From: Lachnospiraceae bacterium UBA7012
GTDB lineage: Bacteria > Bacillota > Clostridia > Lachnospirales > Lachnospiraceae
Direction: 5' to 3'
Assembly: GCA_002449595.1 (NCBI GenBank)
Contig: DJXE01000162.1
Span: forward strand, 1 to 31,222
Length of the DNA: 31,222 nucleotides
A model generated the notes under the pieces. It had not been told where the DNA came from. It saw only the letters and a list, made by a program, of their open reading frames with translations, and made no database searches. Shown here piece by piece: positions 23,350 to 31,222 of this stretch (its first letter is position 1; each line of letters starts with the position of its first letter). The position numbers were made by a program, and so were the translations under genes.

Positions 23350-24975
23350 TCAGTAAGAGCTCCGCATCAGCCCGATCCGGTCGACCTCGCCGGAGATCCA
23401 GCGGTAAGTGCCGACCGCATACTCGCTCCTGCCGTCCGCGGAGAGGTAAAAGCCTTCAAAATCGACTCTGGAGTCGGAAGACGCAGCGGTCGCCGTTCCT
23501 TCGGCGTTGTCGTAAGTCCCCCGCATGGTAACGCTGCCTGTCTCCTGATAAGAGCCGTCGCTGCCGGGCTCAAGCAGGAGATCCCAGTTCATGGTGATAA
23601 CGAATTCGCCTCCGGATGCCTCGATCTCCGCGTTGAAGTATTTCTCCACATCGGAGCCGTAGACACCCTTTTCCGTAAAGATGAAGGCCTTCCAGCCGCC
23701 GTTCAGGGCCTCTTCCAGATCCGTCAGGCGGGTCGCCCTGGCCGGATCAGTGATGACTTCCGCGAACCCGTAACCGGTCCCGTTCACGTAATCAATGAAC
23801 CAGTCAAATTCGGTCGCAGCCGCGGATTCGTCCGTGGAAAGCCTTTTCGCGATCTCCGTCATCGCCTCGCCCTGAGGAATGCTGTCCGGGCCGGAGCTGC
23901 TGCCGGCAGAAGGTGGAGTACCCCCATTCTTTTTTGACAGCGATTCTGCTTTCTTCCCAAGAGAAGCTGAGCTGACGGCAGCCGGCAATTCTTCCTTCTG
24001 CGTCTCGAGATAATCCTCTGTCGTCTTATGTACGACAAAATCGCCCTGCATGGTGATATCCGATCCGTACATCGTCATCTGAGCCAGAAAGCTGCCGGCG
24101 ATCATCCTGTCATCACCATTCGTGCAGTAAGCGCCGACGTGATCCACTCCCATATGCATCGTCTTGCCGTCGACCTCCTCGGTCTTGTCGATCTTCGCGT
24201 GATACATCCCGCCTGACATCGTCGTGATCATCATCGCGTCGATCTCCGCCGGCGTAAACTCATCCGGAGAAGCGTACTCTTTGCTCGCGAATGACATGCC
24301 GCTGCCCATCATCGACCACCCGATCTCCCAGTGGCCGTCCTCCCGTACTTCCAGCGTGCAGTCGATCGGCCCGCTGAGTATGCGCTTCCTCTCTTCTTCA
24401 AAGCTCGCCGGCACGCCGTCGATCGTCTCGAATCCGTCGAGCGCCGTCATTTGGATCTCCCCTTCATACTCGCCGATGAGGTCCGTCAGCCCGGCATCTT
24501 CCTTGATTGCCGCACTCTCCGGGAGCTTGATGAGTTCCCTGTCTGCCGACGTGACTCCTCCGGTGAGGGCGTTTACGCCGGCTTCGAGCAGTGCCGCCTG
24601 CTCATTTGCAGTCTGGCTTCCCGTGTCGGTTTCCGGGGACCCGCTTCCGCCGCTTTCTTCAGCCGCGACCTCAGGGACCTCCGACATCTGGGCGGTCTCC
24701 CCGCTTTCTCCCTTGCTCTTTCCGCCGCGCAGGAAGAACAGCACTCCGGCCGCGACGGCGATCACTGCCACGCCCGCGACGATGGCAGCAACAGGTACGC
24801 CGCCGGACTTTTTCATGCCTTCCCCGAAAGGCGCCACGGGAGGCGGCGAAGGAACCGGGTCCTCACTGACTGCCCCGGAAGAGGTTCCCTCAGATCCGAC
24901 CCTTGTGCCGCACATTTCACAGAACAACGCGTCATCCGGCAGCGGGGCGCCACAGTTGGTACAGAACTGGCTCAT
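23350..24975 (-). CDS. Zinc-ribbon membrane protein ending in the shared W/GGWK module
   Basis: The protein has 541 residues. Start at 24975 is chosen for AGAGGAGG just before; an earlier in-frame ATG at 25116 gives an implausible N-terminus and lies before the predicted promoter. One zinc ribbon (Cys5, Cys8, Cys19, Cys22), a Pro-rich linker, a membrane helix at about 60-82 ('VPVAAIVAGVAVIAVAAGVLFF'), and a large outside part. The C-terminal module starts at Trp392 ('EFDWFIDYV'), has GGWKAFIF at about 426-433 and ends 'SGEVDRIGLMRSSY'. It is nearly the same as the tail of the partial protein at the right end of the window. It is the first gene of a three-gene operon. Confidence 0.85.
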   Translation of the reverse strand: MSQFCTNCGAPLPDDALFCEMCGTRVGSEGTSSGAVSEDPVPSPPPVAPFGEGMKKSGGVPVAAIVAGVAVIAVAAGVLFFLRGGKSKGESGETAQMSEVPEVAAEESGGSGSPETDTGSQTANEQAALLEAGVNALTGGVTSADRELIKLPESAAIKEDAGLTDLIGEYEGEIQMTALDGFETIDGVPASFEEERKRILSGPIDCTLEVREDGHWEIGWSMMGSGMSFASKEYASPDEFTPAEIDAMMITTMSGGMYHAKIDKTEEVDGKTMHMGVDHVGAYCTNGDDRMIAGSFLAQMTMYGSDITMQGDFVVHKTTEDYLETQKEELPAAVSSASLGKKAESLSKKNGGTPPSAGSSSGPDSIPQGEAMTEIAKRLSTDESAAATEFDWFIDYVNGTGYGFAEVITDPARATRLTDLEEALNGGWKAFIFTEKGVYGSDVEKYFNAEIEASGGEFVITMNWDLLLEPGSDGSYQETGSVTMRGTYDNAEGTATAASSDSRVDFEGFYLSADGRSEYAVGTYRWISGEVDRIGLMRSSY

Positions 24976-25062
24976 GTTGTTTCCTCCTCTATCCTTTTCT
25001 ACATCTGCATACTGATCGCGCAGATTCATCCGGTCTTTCCCATCGCAGATCCTTCCATATTG

Positions 25063-25068
25063 ATTATA
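25063..25068 (-). promoter_or_regulatory. -10 element of the zinc-ribbon/peptidase operon
   Basis: A perfect TATAAT (25063-25068, minus strand) sits about 88 bp before the start at 24975. The -35 region is weak (CCTTCA at a 17-bp distance), which suggests that an activator is needed; the divergent regulator is the natural candidate. Confidence 0.55.
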
Positions 25069-25090
25069 TCTTTCCGGCCTGCTCCTGAAG

Positions 25091-25132
25091 GTGTGACAAC
25101 GGAGTATGCAATGCACATATCAAATGTCACAC
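25091..25132. promoter_or_regulatory. Perfect inverted repeat GTGTGACA / TGTCACAC, likely operator
   Basis: The 193-bp divergent region contains GTGTGACA (25091-25098) and its exact reverse complement TGTCACAC (25125-25132), centres 34 bp apart, about three helical turns. The right half lies in the spacer of a plus-strand promoter with -10 TATGAT (25141-25146); the left half lies just upstream of the weak -35 of the minus-strand operon. This fits a single regulator acting on both directions. Confidence 0.55.
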
Positions 25133-25168
25133 TTTTGCGCTATGATGTAGGAGACGGAGGTGTTTCCC

Positions 25169-26965
25169 ATGTTTACGTCCAGACTTAACGAACTGTTTCA
25201 ATACACCGGCGCGAAGAACGGACAGGTTGCGAAGCTCGCCGGCTTTGACCGGACCAACATCAGCCGGCTGCGCAGCTCCGGCCGGGTCCCGGGGAAGAAC
25301 AGCCCGACGATCGCCAAGCTCGTTCTGGGTCTTTACCTGTATGCAGATAACCGGAATGAACTGGGAAAACTGTGCGAATACATCGGCGCGGACCCGGACG
25401 GAACCTCGGAAGAGATCACGGATAAGCTCAGAGACTGGCTCTATGAAGGGGAACCGGACGTGAGGAAAAAGACTGTGGCATCCTCTTCAGGGTCGCAAGG
25501 CATGAGAAAGCAAAAACCGCTCTATCGCTTCTTTGGGGAGCGTCTGGACGAGTTGATGAGGCTGACGGATCTGTCCAATGCTCGCTTAAGTCACGCGATC
25601 CACATGGACACTTCCATGATCAGCCGCTACCGCACGGGCGTCCGTACGCCGGTGCCCGGGAGCAACGTCACTAAGATGATCACCTCTGTCCTGTATGAGC
25701 GGGCTGAGGTCAGCGGGAAGCTCGGCAGCCTCGCGAGGCTCGCGGACGTCCCCGCGGACGAGTTCGACGAGGACGCGCTCCACGCATGGCTGTTCGACGA
25801 CGGGCAGATCCCGGACCGCGAGGCCGGCATCGCGGAGGATCTTCTGGGGATCTTTGACTCATTCTCGGCTGAGACGCGCCTTCCGCTCCCGGCGCCGGAG
25901 GAGACGGTGACGCCGGAGATCGCGCAGTCCACGGAGACGGAATACTTCGGGCGGGAAGGGATCCGGAACGCGGTCCTGCGGTTTCTCTACAGTGTGTGGA
26001 CGAGCAAAGCTGAGCTCCTGCTGCTGTACTCCGATGAGGATCAGTCCTGGATGACTGGCGACAGAGCTTTTCTCATGCGGTGGGCCTCTCTCATGAGCGC
26101 CTGCGTCAAAAACGGCACCCGGATCCGCATCATCCACAACGTGGACCGCGACGCCTCGGAGATGACCGACGCGATCCGCAGCTGGCTGCCGCTCTACATG
26201 TCCGGCATGGTGGAGTCCTGGTACAGCACAAAGAAAAGGAATCCCCGCTTCTCCCACACGATTTTCCTCTGCCCGGGGATGGCCTGCATTGAGGCGTTCC
26301 ACCCCGCGGGGACAGAGACGTCCGGCATCTATCATTACTATACTGACCCGCGGGTGCTGGACGTCTGTCGCACGAAGTATGAGAGCATGCTGGAAGCCGC
26401 CGCGCCCCTGCTGAAGGTTCCCGCGGTCTCCGTCTACAAGGGCGATTCCGATCTCACGATCATCCAGAACGGGCTCTCTCTCGCGAGCATGCCGGAGGAG
26501 CTGGTCCGTTCCTTTGACGATCCTGCACTGATTAAGGAATGGACGCCGCTGCACGATGCGCTGCTTTACCGATTAACAAAAGCAAGGGTGAACGAGTGCG
26601 TCACCCTTGCCGATGATGAATTATTGTTTGAGGGGAAGGTCCGGGTCGAGCAGCTGCCCGGCGTCGGAGAACACTTCTATACGCCGGAGCAGTACGCCAT
26701 GCACATCCGCAACATCATCCGCCTGTCGGAGGAGAATCCCGGCTACCGGTTCTATGCGCTTCCGGAGACGCCCTTCCCTAACATGAAGCTCATGAGCGCC
26801 AATGACGCGGCGGGCATCATCCACGCGAAGCGGCCGGACCTCTCCTTCGGGTTCGCGCATCCGCTCCTGTGCCGCGCGTTTCATAACTATGCCGAGGCGC
26901 TGATGGACCAGTACCGGATGGACCGGAACACGCTCCGGAAGGTGCTGGGAGCGAAGTACATCTGA
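25169..26965 (+). CDS. Large regulator with two tandem HTH units
   Basis: This 598-residue protein starts at ATG 25169, 8 nt after GGAGG; a GTG at 25160 overlaps that box. Residues about 5-95 and 122-212 are two related units: 'RLNELFQYTGAKNGQVAKLAGFDR..ISRLRSSG' and 'RLDELMRLTDLSNARLSHAI..ISRYRTG', both followed by helices ending in 'LRDWLYEG' or 'LHAWLFDDG'. This indicates an internal duplication of an Xre-like DNA-binding unit. The remaining 370 residues are a ligand- or effector-type domain of unknown fold ('RIRIIHNVDRDASEM', 'WLPLYMSGMVESWY'). It is divergent from the zinc-ribbon/peptidase operon and convergent with the second zinc-ribbon operon, so it probably controls both. Confidence 0.8.
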   Translation: MFTSRLNELFQYTGAKNGQVAKLAGFDRTNISRLRSSGRVPGKNSPTIAKLVLGLYLYADNRNELGKLCEYIGADPDGTSEEITDKLRDWLYEGEPDVRKKTVASSSGSQGMRKQKPLYRFFGERLDELMRLTDLSNARLSHAIHMDTSMISRYRTGVRTPVPGSNVTKMITSVLYERAEVSGKLGSLARLADVPADEFDEDALHAWLFDDGQIPDREAGIAEDLLGIFDSFSAETRLPLPAPEETVTPEIAQSTETEYFGREGIRNAVLRFLYSVWTSKAELLLLYSDEDQSWMTGDRAFLMRWASLMSACVKNGTRIRIIHNVDRDASEMTDAIRSWLPLYMSGMVESWYSTKKRNPRFSHTIFLCPGMACIEAFHPAGTETSGIYHYYTDPRVLDVCRTKYESMLEAAAPLLKVPAVSVYKGDSDLTIIQNGLSLASMPEELVRSFDDPALIKEWTPLHDALLYRLTKARVNECVTLADDELLFEGKVRVEQLPGVGEHFYTPEQYAMHIRNIIRLSEENPGYRFYALPETPFPNMKLMSANDAAGIIHAKRPDLSFGFAHPLLCRAFHNYAEALMDQYRMDRNTLRKVLGAKYI

Positions 26966-26999
26966 TGCCGTAGGATGCAGCCTGTCGGTTCCGCGGGAT

Positions 27000-27030
27000 G
27001 CGGCCTGTCACTTCAGGAGCGGCAGGCCGC
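27000..27030. terminator. Hairpin between convergent genes
   Basis: GCGGCCTG (27000-27007) and CAGGCCGC (27023-27030) form a perfect 8-bp stem that straddles the stop codon region of the minus-strand gene ending at 27008. No T-run follows. Just before it is an imperfect direct repeat of about 15 bp (GGATGC-GCCTGTC at 26973 and 26996). Confidence 0.35.
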
Positions 27031-27835
27031 ATTTGCTGCAGCGGTCCGCCGTGATCGGGTTCTTCTTCAGGCAACCCACACAATAGAGATGCGTCTCATG
27101 CGTCTTGTCGTACTTCTCGTATGGGAAGTTCAGGTTCGGGTGATACATGAACCGGTCGCCGACTTCGAGATAGTTCCATGCCGAGTGGAACATCGTTGTT
27201 GAGTCGGTGATCTTTTTCACTTTGCCCGTCGACGTCCGCACATAGGTCACATAGAATTCCTTCTGGTTGTCGCCGTCATCGATCCCCAGCCTTCTCCGCT
27301 GCGAATAGGTGAGCCTGTGGGTGCGCTGGTTCATGATCTTCTTGTCCGTGACGACGCCGTCATAGGGCTTCTCCATCCGCTGCTTCAGCGTACTGAAGAC
27401 CGCGAACGCGAGGAAGATAGCCGATACGATGAGGCCGTACTTCGCGGCTTCCGCCACTTCCATGTCGCCGGTTACCGACGCGTAGACGACGAAGCCGATT
27501 AGCGGCAGGGGGATGACAAATATCCCGAAGATGCCGGAGGCTCGCCTCATTTTCTTCATGGCGCGCAGGATCTCGGGGTCATTCGCGCGGCTGGAGTAGC
27601 CGGGCGCGGGGATGCCCATGTGAGGATTCGCCGGCGCCGGCTGCTGCGCGAAGCCGGCCGATTCGGGCGCCGAGGCGCGTTCCTGCGCAGGCGCCTGCGC
27701 GAAACCGCCCGATCCGGGTGCCTGCGCCGCGCCGGCCGCTCCGGGAATCGAAGTTCTCAGTTTGGTCCCGCACTTCTCACAGAACGCGTCGCCGGGGTTC
27801 ACCGGCTGTCCGCACTTTGGACAAAAGTTTGCCAT
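27008..27835 (-). CDS. Membrane protein with zinc ribbons at both ends
   Basis: This 275-residue protein has an N-terminal zinc ribbon (Cys5, Cys8, Cys19, Cys22), then an Ala/Pro/Gly-rich linker with repeated GFAQ-P units (about 30-80), two membrane helices (about 102-121 and 131-150), a soluble domain that includes 'EFYVTYVRTSTGKVKKI', and a C-terminal zinc ribbon (Cys252, Cys255, Cys266, Cys269). Both ribbons would lie in the cytoplasm if two helices are crossed. GGGAGGAG precedes the ATG. The gene follows the 861-aa gene with a 48-bp gap and is the last gene of its operon. Function is unknown. Confidence 0.8.
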   Translation of the reverse strand: MANFCPKCGQPVNPGDAFCEKCGTKLRTSIPGAAGAAQAPGSGGFAQAPAQERASAPESAGFAQQPAPANPHMGIPAPGYSSRANDPEILRAMKKMRRASGIFGIFVIPLPLIGFVVYASVTGDMEVAEAAKYGLIVSAIFLAFAVFSTLKQRMEKPYDGVVTDKKIMNQRTHRLTYSQRRRLGIDDGDNQKEFYVTYVRTSTGKVKKITDSTTMFHSAWNYLEVGDRFMYHPNLNFPYEKYDKTHETHLYCVGCLKKNPITADRCSKCGLPLLK

Positions 27836-27883
27836 TTTTACTCTCCTCCCTTCTGACTGTCGTCCGCTGCTCTCCTGCCTGCA

Positions 27884-30469
27884 TCAAGGCACGATCACAA
27901 CGTCGAACACCTCTCTGGAAGCCCCGTTTTCTCCGCGGTCTGCAGACATCAGCATACTGAATTTCGCAGCGTCTTCCGGCGGGGTCAGCGTCCATTCTAT
28001 GTATCCTGTTCTTCCGCCGGGCGCCGGCTTCTCTTCATTACTCTGCCCCGGCAATCGGATGCAGTAGAGGCCCATCGTGCCGTTCTCGTTTCTGAGCACA
28101 TGGCTCCCGCACTGCGCGCCGCTGCCGTCAAAAAAATTGATGGAGACGATCATCGATCCCACGCCCAGTGATTCAGCCTGGATCGTGTAGCTCTGACCCT
28201 TTTTCAGCGTGGCATGCACGATCCGAAGTGCGATGTTCTCCTCATCGCTGCTCATTGATTTCTGGTAAGCCACATTCTCCGCCTGTGTGCTCGCCAGTCC
28301 GCTCACAGACAGCTTCAGGTGCGTGTCGGCAATCGCGAGCTCATCCGAATAAGTCTGGCTGTCCGTGCCGAGTTCGATCTCGGTGATGCGGTTCCCCTCC
28401 ATCTCCGCCGTAAACTCCTTGACCAGAATGGGCTCCGCGCCGTCCGTGAAGTCCTCCTCGCTGGCATAGACCAGCACCTGCCCGGGCATTCCCATGGTCA
28501 GATAGCCGTACATCGTGCAGTCAAAGTCCGTGGTCCAGCCATCGTCATATTCCTCACTGTCGGGGATATTCTGGTGCCAGCCCGGGACGGGCACGCCGTC
28601 CGTGCCGAAGGCCACAGTGCAGCCCTTGAACTTCGCCACGTCCGAGGACTGCAGATCGACGCTCTCCGAGATCTCGAAATGCAGCGAGCGGTTATAGGGC
28701 TCGACCATTTTGTCCAGTTCCTTCATCGTGTTGGTCTGAAGCTGTTCGAGCAGGAAGCGCTGGATCTTCTTCATGGACTTCGTCTCGATCAGCTGCCAGA
28801 CCTTCGCCTTCTGCTGCTCGGTCAGAGAACCCTTCAGCTCATCCGAAGCATTGAAGAACACGTTTTTGTACCCGGCGGCATCAGCGGCAAAGAGAATGTC
28901 ATCGCTCGTATCTTTGTAGACCTCGTCCCAGAACTTCGAGCAGTACTGGTCCACCGCCTGCTTGACCATCGCCATCGCCGCGTCCGGATTGCCGTCCGTC
29001 TTCCAGTAGGCGTCGTAGAACACCTGGAACCAGTGGTCGCTGTCAAACGGCTCGATCTCGTTGTAATAAGCCTCAAACACAGCCTTGACGTTCTCCGCCT
29101 GCTCCGCCTTCGCGGCGTCGACGAAATAGTCAAGCTCCATGCCGAAAAGTGCTACTCCAAAGAACGCCAGCGTGAAGCCGATGTGGGAGTATCCCGTCAC
29201 CATGGAGTAGATCGTTCCGCTGCTGTTCAGGAGGTTCTTGTACAGGTTGATCCCTGTCGTTTCGATCTGTCTCAGATCCATGTCGCGCATGTCATAGGCC
29301 ACCTGCGCCGTCATGGTCAGGATCGGAATCAGGTTCATGGCACTGCCGAGGTCCGACGCATGGTCGCTCAGGAAGCCGATCACCTTGCTCTGGCTGGTCA
29401 TCGGCAGTCCTTCCATGGCGATATTGATGAGCGGATCGCAGAACCCCCAGAGCGTGTTCGCCTTCGTGAAAGCTTCATACGCCGCCTTCGTGTCCATCTC
29501 CGGATCCAGCTTCGGCACTTCCACCGCATAGTTTGCCGGATCATCGATATACCTTGTCACCTCATCGGAATACTCCGCCGGGTTGGTGCGCTGCAGGATG
29601 CGCCAGTAATTGGGACAGACCTCGAGCGTCTGTTTGTACGGTTCCTCCTCATCCTCTTTGACGTAGAACAGGGACGGATTGACGCCCACCGGCCGGTAGC
29701 TCACCCGCGCTGCAGAGAAGCTGCCGAAATACGCCGTTACCGTCTTCGCCTCTTCATCCACATAGGAGATCAGCGGCATCCAGGCCCCGTCGACGTAATG
29801 CTCCACGACGACGTCCGTATCTGCGGATACCGTGCAGGGAAAAGTGACTTCCACCGGAACATCAAAGCTGTCGCTCCCTCCAATGCCCAGTTCATAAGCC
29901 TCATAGCGGGAGCCGTCGCTGTCCGTTCCCTCTTCCAGGACAGACACGCTGACGTCCCGCGGTCCGTCCTGCAGCATGCGCTCATCCACGTCAAACGTCA
30001 CGCCGCACACGGTCGCAACCGGCGACTCCGTGCTGACGCTCGCCTTCTCCGAGGACACGACCTGTCCCGATAAGGCAGGAGCTGCTGCCTCCGGCTCTTT
30101 CTTCTCTTTTGAACCTTTCAGGAAGAATCCCGGCTTTACAAAGCCGGTCACAAGGATGCAGAGGACGAGCACAGCCGCGATGAACTTGATGGCGAGACCG
30201 CTCTTACCTTTGGCTTTGGCAGGCGCGGCCGCGCGCGGTCCCTGCGCGTAAGGATTCAGCTGTGGTGACGCGGCTCCGATCGGGGTTCCGCAGTAGCGGC
30301 AGAACTTCGCATTGGGCACGTTCTCTTTCCCGCAGTTCTGACAGAATTGTGCTTTCGGGGCCATCTGCTGCGGCTCTGTGAGGAACTGATATCCGCAGTT
30401 CGGGCAGAACTTCGTGTCCTGCGACACCTGCGTTCCGCATTTGCGGCAATACTTCATCTCATTTGCCAT
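27884..30469 (-). CDS. Membrane-anchored protein with two zinc ribbons and a large outside region
   Basis: This 861-residue protein has two zinc ribbons (Cys8, Cys11, Cys22, Cys25; Cys43, Cys46, Cys57, Cys60), a Pro/Ala-rich linker, one membrane helix at about 92-112 ('LAIKFIAAVLVLCILVTGF'), and a long outside region. This begins with a beta-rich segment (about 150-290, e.g. 'VEVTFPCTVSADTDVVVEHYVDG', shown here in part) similar in place to the stalk of the peptidase-like protein, then a mainly helical domain (about 300-600), then a C-terminal beta-rich domain. No catalytic motif was found. It lies 16 bp after the partial gene on the right and 48 bp before the next gene. Confidence 0.82.
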   Translation of the reverse strand: MANEMKYCRKCGTQVSQDTKFCPNCGYQFLTEPQQMAPKAQFCQNCGKENVPNAKFCRYCGTPIGAASPQLNPYAQGPRAAAPAKAKGKSGLAIKFIAAVLVLCILVTGFVKPGFFLKGSKEKKEPEAAAPALSGQVVSSEKASVSTESPVATVCGVTFDVDERMLQDGPRDVSVSVLEEGTDSDGSRYEAYELGIGGSDSFDVPVEVTFPCTVSADTDVVVEHYVDGAWMPLISYVDEEAKTVTAYFGSFSAARVSYRPVGVNPSLFYVKEDEEEPYKQTLEVCPNYWRILQRTNPAEYSDEVTRYIDDPANYAVEVPKLDPEMDTKAAYEAFTKANTLWGFCDPLINIAMEGLPMTSQSKVIGFLSDHASDLGSAMNLIPILTMTAQVAYDMRDMDLRQIETTGINLYKNLLNSSGTIYSMVTGYSHIGFTLAFFGVALFGMELDYFVDAAKAEQAENVKAVFEAYYNEIEPFDSDHWFQVFYDAYWKTDGNPDAAMAMVKQAVDQYCSKFWDEVYKDTSDDILFAADAAGYKNVFFNASDELKGSLTEQQKAKVWQLIETKSMKKIQRFLLEQLQTNTMKELDKMVEPYNRSLHFEISESVDLQSSDVAKFKGCTVAFGTDGVPVPGWHQNIPDSEEYDDGWTTDFDCTMYGYLTMGMPGQVLVYASEEDFTDGAEPILVKEFTAEMEGNRITEIELGTDSQTYSDELAIADTHLKLSVSGLASTQAENVAYQKSMSSDEENIALRIVHATLKKGQSYTIQAESLGVGSMIVSINFFDGSGAQCGSHVLRNENGTMGLYCIRLPGQSNEEKPAPGGRTGYIEWTLTPPEDAAKFSMLMSADRGENGASREVFDVVIVP

Positions 30470-30485
30470 CGGCTCCGCCCTCCAT

Positions 30486-31222
30486 TCATCGATCCACTGA
30501 CCGCATCAGCGCGATCTGGTCGATCTCTCCGGAGATCCAGTAGTATTTTCCAAGCGCGTACTCCGTTTTCCCGTCCTTTGAAATATAGAAAGCGTCAAAA
30601 TCGATCCTCGCGTCGCTCGCCGCGGCCGTCGCCGTGCCGTTCGCCGCATCGAAGGACCCGTTAAAGCTGCCTCTGCCGCTCTCCTCGGCCGAGGTCCCGT
30701 TGCCGGGATCAAACACGTAGTTCCAGTTGGCCCCAAGCCAGAAATCCTCATCGGAAGTGAGGATCTCCGCATTAAAATAGCGCTCCACGTCAGATCCGTA
30801 GTCGCCGGTTTTCGTGAACATGAATGCCTTCCATCCGCCGTTCAGCAGCGGCTGCATGTCGCCCGTGATCCGCTCCACCTGGGTCGGATCCGCGACCACG
30901 CTCTCGCTGTCTTCGCCGCCGTACAGCACATACTCCATCGCCCACTCGAAGTCCAGCGCCATCGCGCTCTCTGTCGTAGACAGTTTCTCCGCGAGCTCCG
31001 CCATCTCATCCGCGGTCAGGCCTTCGCCTGCTGCCTCTTCCAGCCCCTGCGAAATGTCTGCCTCCGACGTCTCTGCTTCATCACCAGTCTGCGTTTCTTC
31101 CGCCTGTGACTCGCCAGCCTCCGCCTGCAAATCGGCCTTGAGATCCACCTCGCTTCCGGAGCTGTCTTTCTCGTCTGCGGATGCTGCGCTGCTGCCTTTC
31201 TCTTTCTCATCAGCAGATTCCA
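30486..31222 (-). CDS. Partial protein ending in the shared W/GGWK module
   Basis: The frame is open to the window edge, giving at least 245 residues; the true start is outside. The visible N-terminal part is a Glu/Ser/Ala-rich linker ('KGSSAASADEKDSSGSEVD'). The module begins 'LDFEWAMEYVLYGGEDSES', has 'LLNGGWKAFMFTKTGDYGSD', 'VERYFNAEI', and ends 'ISGEIDQIALMRSVDR'. It aligns along its length with the end of the 541-aa protein at 23350-24975, so these are paralogues and the missing part probably has a zinc ribbon and a membrane helix. It is followed 16 bp later by the 861-aa gene. Confidence 0.8.
   Translation of the reverse strand, partial: ESADEKEKGSSAASADEKDSSGSEVDLKADLQAEAGESQAEETQTGDEAETSEADISQGLEEAAGEGLTADEMAELAEKLSTTESAMALDFEWAMEYVLYGGEDSESVVADPTQVERITGDMQPLLNGGWKAFMFTKTGDYGSDVERYFNAEILTSDEDFWLGANWNYVFDPGNGTSAEESGRGSFNGSFDAANGTATAAASDARIDFDAFYISKDGKTEYALGKYYWISGEIDQIALMRSVDR

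Noticed and set aside
24976..25116. Upstream start for the 541-aa zinc-ribbon protein
   Set aside because: The added 47 residues lie partly before the predicted promoter and lack a ribosome binding site, while AGAGGAGG stands right before the ATG at 24975.
1..31222. tRNA or rRNA genes
   Set aside because: I looked through the intergenic stretches on both strands and saw no cloverleaf or rRNA signature; a dedicated scan was not possible.

Overview
The window is about 60% GC over most of its length. Its gene content (paired Etf subunits beside a glpK/glpA/glpB/DUF1667-type operon, zinc-ribbon membrane proteins, strong GGAGG ribosome binding sites, a 77-residue Clostridia-type small protein) points to a Gram-positive anaerobe of the Clostridia, probably Lachnospiraceae. 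That placement is inferred from protein families; there is no rRNA or marker gene here.

Region 1 (1-9645, all + strand) is a redox operon. It has the 3' end of an etfB, its etfA, a second and more divergent etfB-etfA pair, an FGGY kinase of glycerol-kinase type, a GlpA-like FAD dehydrogenase with an unusual N-terminal BON-like domain and a C-terminal BFD-like [2Fe-2S] domain, a GlpB-like FAD/NAD oxidoreductase, a small four-cysteine DUF1667 protein, and a GlcD/alkyl-DHAP-synthase-like FAD oxidase. The simplest reading is that a glycerol-like polyol is phosphorylated, oxidised by flavoproteins, and the electrons are passed to Etf. The kinase lacks the glutamate that binds glycerol in GlpK, so the substrate is uncertain. 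A strong terminator at 9744-9767 ends the unit.

Region 2 (9780-13300) has a five-copy 12-mer array that resembles an insertion-sequence end, two small minus-strand genes (a two-helix membrane protein and a 77-aa cysteine protein), an MFS transporter, a ProXp/YbaK-type tRNA-editing protein, and decayed coding fragments, including one that looks like a MATE transporter.

Region 3 (about 13300-17700) is clearly lower in GC and looks like a decayed mobile defence island. It has four 23-bp tandem repeats, an XRE regulator with a good promoter, the start of hsdR joined directly to the end of hsdS (hsdM missing), two membrane-anchored proteins of similar design around a zinc-ribbon protein, a HEPN-like protein, a truncated DUF3800-like gene, and the C-terminal part of a large serine recombinase ending in a perfect 12-bp inverted repeat.

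Region 4 (17750-31222) is the most unusual part. Six minus-strand genes in two apparent operons encode a lipoprotein and several proteins built as cytoplasmic zinc ribbon(s), one membrane helix and a large outside domain. One of these carries an HEMFH metallopeptidase motif. A roughly 150-residue C-terminal module (aromatic-W start, GGWK centre) recurs four times in three of the proteins. Between the operons lies a divergent 598-aa regulator with a tandemly duplicated HTH unit; its intergenic region holds a perfect GTGTGACA/TGTCACAC inverted repeat. The genes probably form one co-regulated surface or envelope system of unknown purpose.
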